Of a DNA stretch of 36,989 nucleotides, positions 15,681 through 23,223 are shown in pieces (the first letter of the stretch is position 1; the number at the start of each line of letters is the position of its first letter). The DNA is from Trinickia mobilis (GTDB lineage Bacteria; Pseudomonadota; Gammaproteobacteria; Burkholderiales; Burkholderiaceae): NCBI RefSeq assembly GCF_017315705.1, contig NZ_JAFLRF010000046.1:2801-39789 (forward strand), in the 5' to 3' direction. The notes under the pieces are model-generated. The model was not told the DNA's origin. It worked only from the letters and a program-made list of their open reading frames with translations, and did no database searches. Made by a program: the position numbers and the translations under genes.

Positions 15681-15964
15681 CGTTTCGTGAATTCGTCGCT
15701 GGGGCCTCGCAGCGGTCCATGCGCCACCGCGGGAAAACACGCCTCCCTGCCCCACACCCGGCGGCCCCTCCCCTCGCGAGAGGGGTGAACGGAAGGCGAC
15801 GGCACTACGATACTTTCCAGCAGATGTTTCACAAGAGGGAAAACCATGGCATGTGCGTTGTCCCGTCCGATCGAACGGTCTTCGAAGGCCAGCTGACGCC
15901 GCCATGCGGCGGCACGTGTGGCGGCGGGGACGGACTATGCTCGAAGCAACAACTGGAGACATGA
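15681..15964. promoter_or_regulatory. Divergent promoter region, LuxR-type gene and catabolic block
   Basis: This is a 284-bp gap. It holds a C/G-rich hairpin CCCCTC-GCGA-GAGGGG at 15770-15785 and, near the plus-strand genes, GGAG at 15955-15958 before ATG 15965. I see no convincing -35/-10 pair. The activator site would be expected here but cannot be read by eye. Confidence 0.4.
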
Positions 15965-16954
15965 ATGGCACACGCGATTCGCTTTTATGAAACCGGCGGC
16001 CCCGAAGTGCTGCGCTGGGAGAGCGTCGACGTCGGCGAACCCGGGCCCGGCGAGGTCAGGATTCGCCACGCGGCGGTCGGCCTGAACTTCGCCGACACCT
16101 ATTTCCGCTCCGGCCTCTATCCCGTGCCGCTGCCCTCCGGCATCGGCGTGGAAGCAGCGGGCGTGGTCGAAGCCGTTGGCGACGGCGTGTCCAACGTGGC
16201 GGTGGGCGACCGCGTGACTTATACCGGCTTCCTCAACACGCTGGGTGCGTACAGCACCAAGCGCCTGATTCCGGCAGCACCGCTCATCAAGCTGCCCGAG
16301 GCCATCACGTGCGACACAGCCGCCGCCATGACCATGCGCGGCCTCACGTCGGCTTACCTCCTGCGCCGCATCCATGCCTTCAAGGAAGGCGACAGCATTC
16401 TCCTGCACGCGGCGGCCGGCGGCGTTGGCCTGATCGTGTCGCAGTGGGCAAAGCTTCTGGGTCTGAACGTGATCGGCACGGTGTCGAGCGAAGCCAAGGC
16501 GACAGTCGCTCGTGCCCATGGCTGCGACCACGTCGTCTTCTATCGGCACGAAGACGTCGCGAAACGCGTGCGCGAGCTGACCGACGGCAAAGGCGTCGAC
16601 GTCGTGTTCGACAGCGTCGGCAAGGACACCTTCGAAGCCTCGCTGGACTCGCTCAAGCGCCGCGGCCTGATGGTTTGCGTGGGCACCGCGTCGGGCCCGA
16701 TTCCCCACTTCAATCCGCAGATGCTCGCCATGAAGGGATCACTCTATCTGACGCGCCCGGCGCTTGCCGACTACATCGCCGATCCGGCCGAAAAGGCGGA
16801 TCTTGCGGGCGAGCTGTTCAGTCACGTCGCCGCCGGCCGCATCAAGATCGAGATCAATCAGCGCTACGACCTGAAGGACGCCGTGCAGGCGCATCGCGAC
16901 CTCGAGGCTGGCAAGACCACGGGTTCCTCCGTGTTCATGGTCGAGGGAGGCTGA
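15965..16954 (+). CDS. MDR-family quinone oxidoreductase (NADPH-dependent, zinc-free)
   Basis: The 329-residue protein follows the quinone oxidoreductase pattern of the medium-chain dehydrogenase family: HAIRFYETGGPEVLRWESVD at the start, GLNFADTYFRSGLYP, GIGVEAAGVVEAVG, and the NADPH-binding AAAGGVGLIVSQWAKLLG (about residues 157-174). Zinc-binding Cys residues are missing, as expected in this subgroup. It reduces quinones or activated enones with NADPH in the cytoplasm. GGAG (15955-15958) precedes ATG 15965. Its stop is followed after one base by the dioxygenase start, so the two are cotranscribed. In this block it may reduce or oxidise an intermediate rather than act as a detoxifying enzyme. 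Confidence 0.9.
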   Translation: MAHAIRFYETGGPEVLRWESVDVGEPGPGEVRIRHAAVGLNFADTYFRSGLYPVPLPSGIGVEAAGVVEAVGDGVSNVAVGDRVTYTGFLNTLGAYSTKRLIPAAPLIKLPEAITCDTAAAMTMRGLTSAYLLRRIHAFKEGDSILLHAAAGGVGLIVSQWAKLLGLNVIGTVSSEAKATVARAHGCDHVVFYRHEDVAKRVRELTDGKGVDVVFDSVGKDTFEASLDSLKRRGLMVCVGTASGPIPHFNPQMLAMKGSLYLTRPALADYIADPAEKADLAGELFSHVAAGRIKIEINQRYDLKDAVQAHRDLEAGKTTGSSVFMVEGG

Positions 16955-16955
16955 C

Positions 16956-17804
16956 ATGAGGATCGAACCGCTCACCTGCTCGATTGGCGCGGAACTGGTC
17001 GGCGTCAATCTCGCCGACGCCGTGCACAACGACGGCCTCTTCGCCGAGATCCGCGCCGCGCTGCTCAAGCACCGCGTGCTGTTCCTGCGCGACCAGGATT
17101 TCGCGCGCGCCGAGCATGTCGCATTCGCGCGGCGCTTCGGCGAGCTCGAGGATCATCCGGTCGCGGGCAGCGACCCGGAGCATCCCGGCCTCGTGCGGAT
17201 CTACAAGTCGCCGGAGCAACCAAACGACCGCTACGAGAACGCGTGGCATAGCGACGCCACGTGGCGCGTCGCGCCGCCGTTCGGCTGCGTGCTGCGCTGT
17301 GTCGAATGCCCGCCCGTCGGCGGCGACACGATGTGGGCGAACATGGTGCTCGCCTACGAAAACCTGCCCGCGCACGTCAAGGAGCAAATCGACGGCCTGC
17401 GCGCCCGCCACAGCATCGAGGCGAGCTTTGGGGCCGCGATGCCGATCGAGAAGCGCCTCGCGCTCAAGACCCAGTATCCCGACGCGGAGCATCCCGTAGT
17501 GCGCACGCATCCCGAGACCGGCGAGAAAGTGCTGTTCGTCAACGCGTTCACGACGCACTTCACGAACTACCACACGCCCGAGCGCGTGCGCTTCGGCCAG
17601 GATGCGAACCCGGGCGCGAGCCATTTGCTGAACTACCTGATCAGCCAGGCCTACATCCCCGAATACCAGGTGCGCTGGCGCTGGAAGAAGAACAGCGTCG
17701 CGATCTGGGACAACCGCAGCACCCAGCATTACGCGGTGATGGATTACCCGCCGTGCACGCGCAAGATGGAACGCGCCGCGATCATAGGCGACGTGCCGTA
17801 TTGA
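16956..17804 (+). CDS. TauD/TfdA-family Fe(II)/2-oxoglutarate dioxygenase
   Basis: The 282-residue protein has the TauD fold signatures: VLFLRDQDFARAEHVAFARR, then FGELEDHP near the N-terminus, and the iron ligands His98-x-Asp100 in AWHSDATW, followed by GGDTMWANM. The distal ligand is His258 in RSTQHYAV, and the 2-oxoglutarate-binding Arg lies in CTRKMERAA. The reaction is oxidative hydroxylation of an unactivated carbon, with succinate and CO2 released. Known substrates include taurine, 2,4-D and gamma-butyrobetaine, but the substrate here cannot be told. Adjacent BKACE suggests hydroxylation at a position that is later oxidised to a beta-keto acid. The start is 1 bp after the previous stop. 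Confidence 0.9.
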   Translation: MRIEPLTCSIGAELVGVNLADAVHNDGLFAEIRAALLKHRVLFLRDQDFARAEHVAFARRFGELEDHPVAGSDPEHPGLVRIYKSPEQPNDRYENAWHSDATWRVAPPFGCVLRCVECPPVGGDTMWANMVLAYENLPAHVKEQIDGLRARHSIEASFGAAMPIEKRLALKTQYPDAEHPVVRTHPETGEKVLFVNAFTTHFTNYHTPERVRFGQDANPGASHLLNYLISQAYIPEYQVRWRWKKNSVAIWDNRSTQHYAVMDYPPCTRKMERAAIIGDVPY

Positions 17805-17865
17805 TCGCGCGCCTCGCCCCGAACGCCCTTCACGCTCATCAGATACCGGATTACTGGAGAACACC

Positions 17866-18921
17866 ATGCAATTTCTCGACGATTCGCTGCACCCCGAAAA
17901 CCAGGACAACGTCGTCATCACCGTCGCGCCGTACGGGCCGGAATGGATGCCCGCGGACTTCCCCGAAGACATCCCCGTCACAATGGAAGAACACGTGCAA
18001 AAGGCCGTCGACTGCTATAACGCCGGCGCGACTGTGCTGCACATGCACGTGCGCGAGCTGGATGGCAAGGGCAGCAAGCGCCTGTCGAAGTTCAACGAGC
18101 TGCTCGCCGGTCTGCACGAGGCGGTGCCCGACATGATCCTGCAGGTCGGCGGCTCGATCTCGTTCGCGCCCGAGGACGAAGGCGCCTCGGCGAAGTGGCT
18201 GTCGGACGACACGCGCCATATGCTCGCCGAGCTCACGCCGAAGCCCGACCAGGTGACGGTCGCGATCAACACGGTGCAGATGAACATCACCGAGCTGATG
18301 AACCCCGACGAGGTCGCCGGCACGTCGCTGCGCGAACCGGCCTACTGGGAGGCGTACAAGGAAATGACCGTGCCGGCCGGCCCGGGCTGGGTCGAGGAGC
18401 ATCTGAAGCGCCTGCAGGCCGCAGGCATCCAGCCGCACTTCCAGGTCACCGGCATGCATTCGCTGGAGACGCTCGAGCGGCTGATTCGCCGCGGCGTCTA
18501 CCGCGGCCCGCTGAACGTTACGTGGGTCGGCATCGGCGGCGGCTTCGACGGCCCGAATCCGTACAACTTCATGGAGTTCATCCGCCGCTGTCCGGACGGC
18601 TCGTGCATCACGCTCGAGTCGTTGATGAAGAACGTGTTGCCGATCAACACAATGGCAATGGCGATGGGCCTGCATCCGCGCTGCGGGATCGAGGACACGC
18701 TCATCGACCAGAAAGGCGACCGGATGACGTCCGTCCAACAGATCGAGCAGTGCGTGCGGATCGCACGCGAGCTGGGCCGCGAGGTCGCAAACGGCAAGGA
18801 GGCGCGTGAGATCTACAAGATCGGCGTCCAGTACAAGGATGCCGACGAGACCCTGGCGAAGCTCGGCATGACACCCAACCGCAAGCCTGGGCAGCTCAAC
18901 GTGCCGCTGCGCGCAGCCTGA
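17866..18921 (+). CDS. BKACE-family beta-keto acid cleavage enzyme (DUF849)
   Basis: The 351-residue TIM-barrel enzyme has the metal-binding HxH (His59 and His61 in VLHMHVRE) and a distal His270 in GLHPRCGIED, typical of the family with its Kce prototype. Other blocks are QVGGSISFAPEDE, GIQPHFQVTGMHSLETLERL and the C-terminal VRIARELGREVANGKEARE. BKACE enzymes condense a beta-keto acid with acetyl-CoA, giving acetoacetate and a new acyl-CoA. Substrate subgroups differ in the pocket and I cannot assign one by eye. Start ATG 17866 has GGAG 7 nt upstream. It is 61 bp after the dioxygenase gene and followed by two hairpins before the transporter gene. Confidence 0.9.
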   Translation: MQFLDDSLHPENQDNVVITVAPYGPEWMPADFPEDIPVTMEEHVQKAVDCYNAGATVLHMHVRELDGKGSKRLSKFNELLAGLHEAVPDMILQVGGSISFAPEDEGASAKWLSDDTRHMLAELTPKPDQVTVAINTVQMNITELMNPDEVAGTSLREPAYWEAYKEMTVPAGPGWVEEHLKRLQAAGIQPHFQVTGMHSLETLERLIRRGVYRGPLNVTWVGIGGGFDGPNPYNFMEFIRRCPDGSCITLESLMKNVLPINTMAMAMGLHPRCGIEDTLIDQKGDRMTSVQQIEQCVRIARELGREVANGKEAREIYKIGVQYKDADETLAKLGMTPNRKPGQLNVPLRAA

Positions 18922-18928
18922 GGCCCGT

Positions 18929-18958
18929 GCGGCGGAACGCCCCCTGTCGTTCCACCGC
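18929..18958 (+). repeat. Intra-operon stem-loop 1
   Basis: GCGGCGGAACG (18929-18939) pairs with CGTTCCACCGC (18948-18958), an 11-bp stem with one mismatch and an 8-nt loop, starting 8 nt after the BKACE stop. There is no U-run. It may stabilise or process the upstream mRNA. Confidence 0.6.
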
Positions 18959-19031
18959 GCCTTCCCCTGCCCGATCATCCCGTCGCGACACCGGCCTCGA
19001 GCGAGCGCCCTGACACAAACATCGAGCGGTC

Positions 19032-19051
19032 CCGCGCAAGCTCTTGCGCGG
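19032..19051 (+). repeat. Intra-operon stem-loop 2
   Basis: CCGCGCAAG and CTTGCGCGG form perfect 9-bp arms around CT. It lies about 35 bp before the MFS gene start and just ahead of its GGAGGAG Shine-Dalgarno. Confidence 0.55.
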
Positions 19052-19086
19052 ACGAACCGCCCGGCGACGTTTTGGAGGAGACAACC

Positions 19087-20442
19087 TTGTACCTGCATAG
19101 TGTCAAACCCGCATCGGGTGACGTCGCCGCACCGCCCGCCGTCTCGCGCACCTATGCGTGGACCGTCTTCGCGCTGACCTTCGGCCTGCTGCTGTCCGAC
19201 TACATGTCGCGGCAGGTTCTGAACGCAGTGTTTCCGCTTCTGAAAGTCACATGGGGCCTGTCCGACACGCGGCTCGGCGCGCTCAGCAGCGTCGTCGCGC
19301 TAATGGTCGGCGTCCTCACCTTCCCGCTCTCGGTACTCGCCGATCGCTGGGGGCGCGTCCGCAGCGTCATCCTGATGGGTGCGCTCTGGAGCCTCGCGAC
19401 GCTCGGCTGCGCGATCTCGCGCAATTACGGCGACATGCTGCTTGCGCGCGCATTCGTCGGCGTCGGCGAGGCCGCTTACGGCAGCGTCGGCTTGGCGATC
19501 GTACTGAGCATCTTTCCGCCGTCGCTGCGCGCCACGCTCACGGGCGCGTTCATGGCTGGCGGCGCGTTCGGCTCCGTGTTCGGCATGTCGCTCGGCGGCG
19601 TGGTTGCCGCGCATCTCGGCTGGCGCTGGTCGTTCGGCGCGATGGCGGCGTTCGGCTTCATGCTCGTCGTCGCGTATCGGCTGACTGTGACCGAGAAGCG
19701 TGTCGGCGCATCACGCTGGGCCGAGGAGGGCCGCGCGCTGGCGCAACCCGCCACGCGCCCGAGCTTCCGCGCGCTGTTGAAGGGGCTGTTCTCGACGGTG
19801 TCCGTGAATTGCGCCTATGTCGGCAGCGCGCTGCAGCTCTTCATCATGGGCGCCGTGCTCGCCTGGATGCCCAGCTTCCTGAACCGCTATTACGGCTTCG
19901 CTCCGGACAAGGCCGGCGTGGGCGCCGCTGCTTTTCTGTTGTTGGGCGGCGCCGGGATGATCTTGTGCGGCATCGCCACCGACCGGGTCAGCCGAGTCCT
20001 CCCGATCCGCAAGTGGGTCTCGGCAATCGTCTACTCGCTAAGCTCGTTCGTCCTGCTCGTCGTCGGCTTCCATCTGCATGCGGGCCCCGTGCAGCTCGTC
20101 TTGATCGCCATTGGCATTTTCCTCGTCGCGGGTACATCCGGCCCAGCAGGCGCGATGGTCGCCAGGCTGACGCCGGAAGCGATCCACGCCTCGGCCTTCG
20201 GCACGCTCACGCTGGTCAACAACCTGCTCGGCCTCGCGCCCGGCCCGCTCGTCACGGGCATGATCGCCGACCGAATAGGCCTCCTCGGCGCGTTGCAGGT
20301 CATCCCGTTCGCCGCGCTCGTCGCCACGCTCGCGTTCGTCGTCGGCAAGCGGCACTACCCGGGGGATCTGCAGCACCTCGCAACCCTGGAAAAGGCCGCG
20401 GCTTCGCAAAAGTGCTTTACCTCATTGGAACGCAACGCATGA
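19087..20442 (+). CDS. MFS transporter
   Basis: I place the start at TTG 19087, 6 nt after GGAGGAG (19074-19080), giving 451 residues. An upstream in-frame TTG at 19072 overlaps the Shine-Dalgarno and is unlikely. About 12 hydrophobic helices are visible. The loop 2-3 signature of the major facilitator superfamily is DRWGRVRSVILMG. Other typical parts are RAFVGVGEAAYGSVGLAIVL (TM4-5) and a long central loop between TM6 and TM7 (about residues 195-235). The protein is probably a proton-coupled importer of a carboxylate or aromatic acid in the inner membrane, feeding the block's enzymes. Its last codons overlap the next gene by 4 nt (ATGA). Confidence 0.9.
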   Translation: MYLHSVKPASGDVAAPPAVSRTYAWTVFALTFGLLLSDYMSRQVLNAVFPLLKVTWGLSDTRLGALSSVVALMVGVLTFPLSVLADRWGRVRSVILMGALWSLATLGCAISRNYGDMLLARAFVGVGEAAYGSVGLAIVLSIFPPSLRATLTGAFMAGGAFGSVFGMSLGGVVAAHLGWRWSFGAMAAFGFMLVVAYRLTVTEKRVGASRWAEEGRALAQPATRPSFRALLKGLFSTVSVNCAYVGSALQLFIMGAVLAWMPSFLNRYYGFAPDKAGVGAAAFLLLGGAGMILCGIATDRVSRVLPIRKWVSAIVYSLSSFVLLVVGFHLHAGPVQLVLIAIGIFLVAGTSGPAGAMVARLTPEAIHASAFGTLTLVNNLLGLAPGPLVTGMIADRIGLLGALQVIPFAALVATLAFVVGKRHYPGDLQHLATLEKAAASQKCFTSLERNA

Positions 20443-20999
20443 AATCTGTCTCGATCCCAACGCTCCTGATCGTTCCCGGTCTGCGCGACCACGTGGAGGA
20501 TCATTGGCAAACCCACCTCGAACGCAAGATGCCGGGCGCACGCTCGGTGCCGCCGCTCGAGTACGACAAGCTCAGTTGCACGGCGCGCGTCGCGGCGCTC
20601 GATGCGGCCCTCGCGCAAATCCACGGGCCCGTCGTGCTCGTCGCGCATAGCGCGGGCGTGATGATCACCGTGCACTGGGCCCAGCAGCATCAGCGCCCGA
20701 TCCACGGCGCGCTACTCGCCGCACCAGCCGATCTCGAAACGCCGATGCCCGAAGGCTATCCGACGCGGGACGTACTGGAAGAGCACGGCTGGCTGCCGAT
20801 CCCGCGCGAGCGCCTGCCTTTTCCGAGCATCGTCGCGAGCAGCGCTAACGATCCGCTGGGAGGTTTCGAACGGGTCGAGGCACTGGCGCAAGCATGGGGA
20901 AGCCGAATCGTGAACGTCGGCGCGGCCGGACATCTGAATCCGGCCGCCGGCTACGGCAAGTGGCCGAAGGCCGAAGAGTTGATTGCGGAACTCGTTTAA
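20439..20999 (+). CDS. RBBP9/YdeN-family alpha/beta serine hydrolase
   Basis: The 186-residue protein has the RBBP9/YdeN pattern: PGLRDHVEDHWQTHLERKMP at the N-terminus, the nucleophile Ser71 in LVAHSAGVM, ANDPLGGFERVEALAQAWGS (acid residue) and the terminal His in GHLNPAAGYG. It is a small cytoplasmic esterase of unknown substrate. Start ATG 20439 overlaps the MFS stop by 4 nt, so translation is probably coupled. Here it could remove an ester group from the imported compound. That role is inferred from position only. Confidence 0.85.
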   Translation: MKSVSIPTLLIVPGLRDHVEDHWQTHLERKMPGARSVPPLEYDKLSCTARVAALDAALAQIHGPVVLVAHSAGVMITVHWAQQHQRPIHGALLAAPADLETPMPEGYPTRDVLEEHGWLPIPRERLPFPSIVASSANDPLGGFERVEALAQAWGSRIVNVGAAGHLNPAAGYGKWPKAEELIAELV

Positions 21000-21299
21000 C
21001 GGATAGCTGGCGGCTCGATCTCGAGTGTCTCTTGCCAAAGTGAAAGGGACGTTCGAGCGTCCATGTCAGGGCGATGGCCAACGGCCAAAACTGGCCGGCC
21101 ACTGCCTCACGGCGATCGGCGGCACCCGCAAGAGACGCTCGACTTGCTCAATAACGGACGTTAGCGAGTTGCCCTTGCCGACTTAATGGCACTGGCCGAG
21201 CAGCGACCAATCCGAATGGCATAAACCGGACAGCCGTTCCCGACCAACGCAAGCGGACGCTCAGTCGCGGCGACGCGGGCTTGTCCGGCATCGAGAGCG
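21000..21299. other. 300-bp intergenic stretch
   Basis: It lies between two convergent genes (hydrolase and VOC protein). I see GC-rich short palindromes, e.g. around 21077-21102 (GGCCAACGGCC, ACTGGCCGGCCA), but no hairpin with a T-run and no gene. Confidence 0.4.
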
Positions 21300-21779
21300 T
21301 CAGCCGCGTCGAGCCGCTTCGATCGCAGCTATGTCGATCTTTCCCATCCGCATCATGGCTTCGAACGCGCGCTTGGCTGCCGCTCGATCAGGATCGGCGA
21401 TCGCGGCCGTCAGGGCGCGTGGAGTGATCTGCCACGACAGTCCCCACTTGTCCTTGCACCAGCCGCATGCGCTTTCCTGGCCGCCGTTTCCGACAATCGC
21501 GTTCCATAAGCGGTCCGTTTCGGCCTGGTCATCGGTCGCAACTTGAAACGAGAATGACTCGTTGTGCTTGAACGCCGGGCCTCCGTTCAGGCCGAGACAA
21601 GGGATACCCACCACCGTGAACTCGACCGTCAAGACATCGCCCTGCTTGCCCGCGGGGTAGTCGCCAGGCGCGCGATGGACGGCTCCCACCGCGCTGTCCG
21701 GGAACGTCTCGGCGTAGAACTTCGCGGCGTCCAGCGCGGTGCCGTCGTACCAGAGACAAATCGTGTTCTTGCTGATCAT
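21300..21779 (-). CDS. VOC-superfamily protein (PhnB-like, 3-demethylubiquinone methyltransferase-like domain)
   Basis: The 159-residue protein starts at ATG 21779, 7 nt after AGGAG; further upstream codons lack a ribosome site. It shows the PhnB-like pattern: NTICLWYDGTALDAAKFYAE, TFPDSAVGAV, LTVEFTVVGIPCLGLNGGPA, CGWCKDKWGLSWQITPRAL and a final AFEAMMRMGKIDIAAIEAA. These proteins form beta-alpha-beta-beta-beta modules and often lack a known substrate; the annotation as a methyltransferase is historical. The gene is monocistronic and faces away from the RpiR gene. No functional link to the neighbours is evident. Confidence 0.85.
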   Translation of the reverse strand: MISKNTICLWYDGTALDAAKFYAETFPDSAVGAVHRAPGDYPAGKQGDVLTVEFTVVGIPCLGLNGGPAFKHNESFSFQVATDDQAETDRLWNAIVGNGGQESACGWCKDKWGLSWQITPRALTAAIADPDRAAAKRAFEAMMRMGKIDIAAIEAARRG

Positions 21780-22075
21780 CTTGATTCTCCTGAATTTGGA
21801 CAGATTCGCGCATTCAAGCCGCGCAGGCACTCGGACTACGGCAACTTGCGTATCAGGGGATGATGCGCATGAGCGATCGTCCGCCACGGCGCCTATTGAG
21901 TGGAATCGTATCCGCTAGGAGTTTGCCTCCGGCGGCGCTAACGAGCTCAGCGGAACAATAAGGACAATGCATAGGCTGTGGTGTGCGACGATTCACCATC
22001 GCGCCCGTTGTCGATGACCCGTTGCCTGCTTGCGCAGACTACAGGCGCACAGGTCCGTTAATAAACGGGTTTGTG

Positions 22076-22104
22076 TTGTCAGTGGCGTGGCGCATACGTA
22101 ACAT
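22076..22104 (+). promoter_or_regulatory. Putative sigma70 promoter of the RpiR-family gene
   Basis: TTGTCA (22076-22081), then 17 bp, then TAACAT (22099-22104). Four of six -10 bases fit. The 13-bp motif at 22100-22112 overlaps the -10, which suits autorepression. Confidence 0.5.
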
Positions 22105-22112
22105 TTGTTGTC
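22100..22112 (+). promoter_or_regulatory. Putative RpiR-family operator, site 1
   Basis: AACATTTGTTGTC overlaps the -10 of the regulator gene. It matches, with one difference, the reverse complement of 23104-23116 at the ABC-transporter promoter. A further GTTGTC half-site lies at 22075-22080, 32 bp before the one at 22107-22112. Confidence 0.5.
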
Positions 22113-22133
22113 GACATCATTCCGGCCATAGCT

Positions 22134-22994
22134 ATGACCGCCTCCTTTGAAGAACTTGTCGTGTCCATCCGGGCGCGTTTTCCCGACCTTAGTCCGCAGT
22201 TCCAGGCCGGGGCCGCGTTTTTACTCGATAACCCTGACGAAGTCGCCGTTTCGTCAATGCGCAAGGTCGCTGAACGCGCCAGAGTTCAACCGGCGGCCCT
22301 CGTTCGCCTTTCACAGCTGCTTGGCTTTCCCGGATGGAACGAATTACGGAAAATCTTTATTTCCCGCCTTCGCACCCGTCCGGAACCCTTGAGCAGCAAG
22401 GCGCGAACGCTCGTGAAGGGCGGCAATCATGCAGCCTTCGCCCACGACATGGAGGTTGCGCAACAGCACAACCTCGCGACGACTTTCGCCCAGAATGGGG
22501 CTCGCATCGTCAATGCGGCCAGATTGCTCAGAAAAGCGCCGCATGTCCATATCGGCGGCTTCCGCTCCTGCTTCCCGATTGCGTTCAGCCTCCTCTATGG
22601 GTACCGGCTCTTCCGCTCTTCGGTGAGCCTCGTGTCCGGGGAAGCGGGCACGCTTGAAATGCAGCTGCGCAGCATCGCAAAAGGGCATGCAGCAGTGGTC
22701 ATCAGTTTCGCCCCGTATTCACGCGAGGCCGCGCGCGTTGCGGAAGTCGCCAGAGAACAGGGCAGCATGCTCGTCGCCATCACGGACAGCGCGGTTTCTC
22801 CCATTGCGCTGAACGCCGATGAGGTGCTCCTCTTCACGCACGACAGTCCGTCGTTTTTTCCTTCGCTTGTCGCGGCGTCCGCCATCGCCGAGTGGCTTGT
22901 CGCCCATCTTCTGGCACTCGAGGGAAATACGGCCGTCCGGCATTTGTCCGAGGCGGAAGAGGTTCTGCACGCGAAGGGCGCATACGTAAGCTGA
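22134..22994 (+). CDS. MurR/RpiR-family transcriptional regulator
   Basis: The 286-residue protein has an N-terminal RpiR helix-turn-helix (about residues 20-80): FQAGAAFLLDNPDEVAVSSM, VAERARVQPAALVRLSQLLG and FPGWNELRKIF. A C-terminal SIS domain (about 125-265) follows, with VHIGGFRSCFPIAFSLLYGY and VVISFAPYSREAARVAEVA. SIS domains bind phosphosugars, but many RpiR members next to amino-acid-type ABC genes respond to other ligands. Start ATG 22134 has no strong Shine-Dalgarno. The gene precedes the ABC/catabolic set on the same strand, 230 bp before it. A shared 13-bp motif at both promoters suggests direct control of itself and of the set. Confidence 0.9.
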   Translation: MTASFEELVVSIRARFPDLSPQFQAGAAFLLDNPDEVAVSSMRKVAERARVQPAALVRLSQLLGFPGWNELRKIFISRLRTRPEPLSSKARTLVKGGNHAAFAHDMEVAQQHNLATTFAQNGARIVNAARLLRKAPHVHIGGFRSCFPIAFSLLYGYRLFRSSVSLVSGEAGTLEMQLRSIAKGHAAVVISFAPYSREAARVAEVAREQGSMLVAITDSAVSPIALNADEVLLFTHDSPSFFPSLVAASAIAEWLVAHLLALEGNTAVRHLSEAEEVLHAKGAYVS

Positions 22995-23035
22995 CCTCGG
23001 TCAGTCGTGTCGCCATTGCCCGCGTGCCCTGACGC

Positions 23036-23055
23036 GGGGGCTACGGGTTTCCCCC
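23036..23055 (+). terminator. Weak hairpin after the RpiR-family gene
   Basis: GGGGG (23036-23040) can pair with CCCCC (23051-23055) across a 10-nt loop, and TTTTTG follows at 23063-23069. The stem is short, so termination would be partial. Confidence 0.35.
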
Positions 23056-23101
23056 TGGCAAATTTTTGTTGACGTCCTTTATCGGCGGAGTAGCATCTGT
23101 T

Positions 23102-23130
23102 TTGACAACAAACGTTGCGCAACATATGAA
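23102..23130 (+). promoter_or_regulatory. Putative sigma70 promoter of the ABC/catabolic operon
   Basis: A perfect TTGACA (23102-23107), a 17-bp spacer and TATGAA (23125-23130). The leader to ATG 23224 would be about 85-90 nt. The spacer is occupied by the putative operator and the palindrome GTTGCGCAAC. Confidence 0.6.
23104..23123 (-). promoter_or_regulatory. Putative RpiR-family operator, site 2, with palindrome
   Basis: GACAACAAACGTT (23104-23116) is the inverted form of the site at the regulator's own promoter, with one mismatch. It overlaps the palindrome GTTGCGCAAC (23114-23123), whose half GTTGCGC recurs at 23144-23150. Its place between -35 and -10 suits repression. Confidence 0.5.
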
Positions 23131-23223
23131 TTAAGCATCGCATGTTGCGCCGCATGGAGTATTGCTGTCATCGGTCCCGCCCGCGTCGCGGAGGGCGCCT
23201 TGTCAAGTACTGCGGAGAGAATC

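Noticed and set aside
14049-15788. 579-codon plus-strand open frame
   Set aside because: It is antisense to the LuxR/MalT-type gene, rich in Arg, Gln and His as GC-rich shadows are, and has no domain.
16956-17804. Naming the dioxygenase tauD or tfdA
   Set aside because: Iron ligands identify the superfamily, but no taurine or 2,4-D genes accompany it, so a specific symbol is not supported.
17851-19098. 415-codon minus-strand frame
   Set aside because: Antisense shadow of the BKACE gene with His/Arg/Asp-rich low-complexity composition.
19158-20438. Long plus-strand frame leading into the RBBP9-like hydrolase
   Set aside because: The part before 20439 is an Arg-rich shadow of the MFS gene; only the part from ATG 20439 is real.
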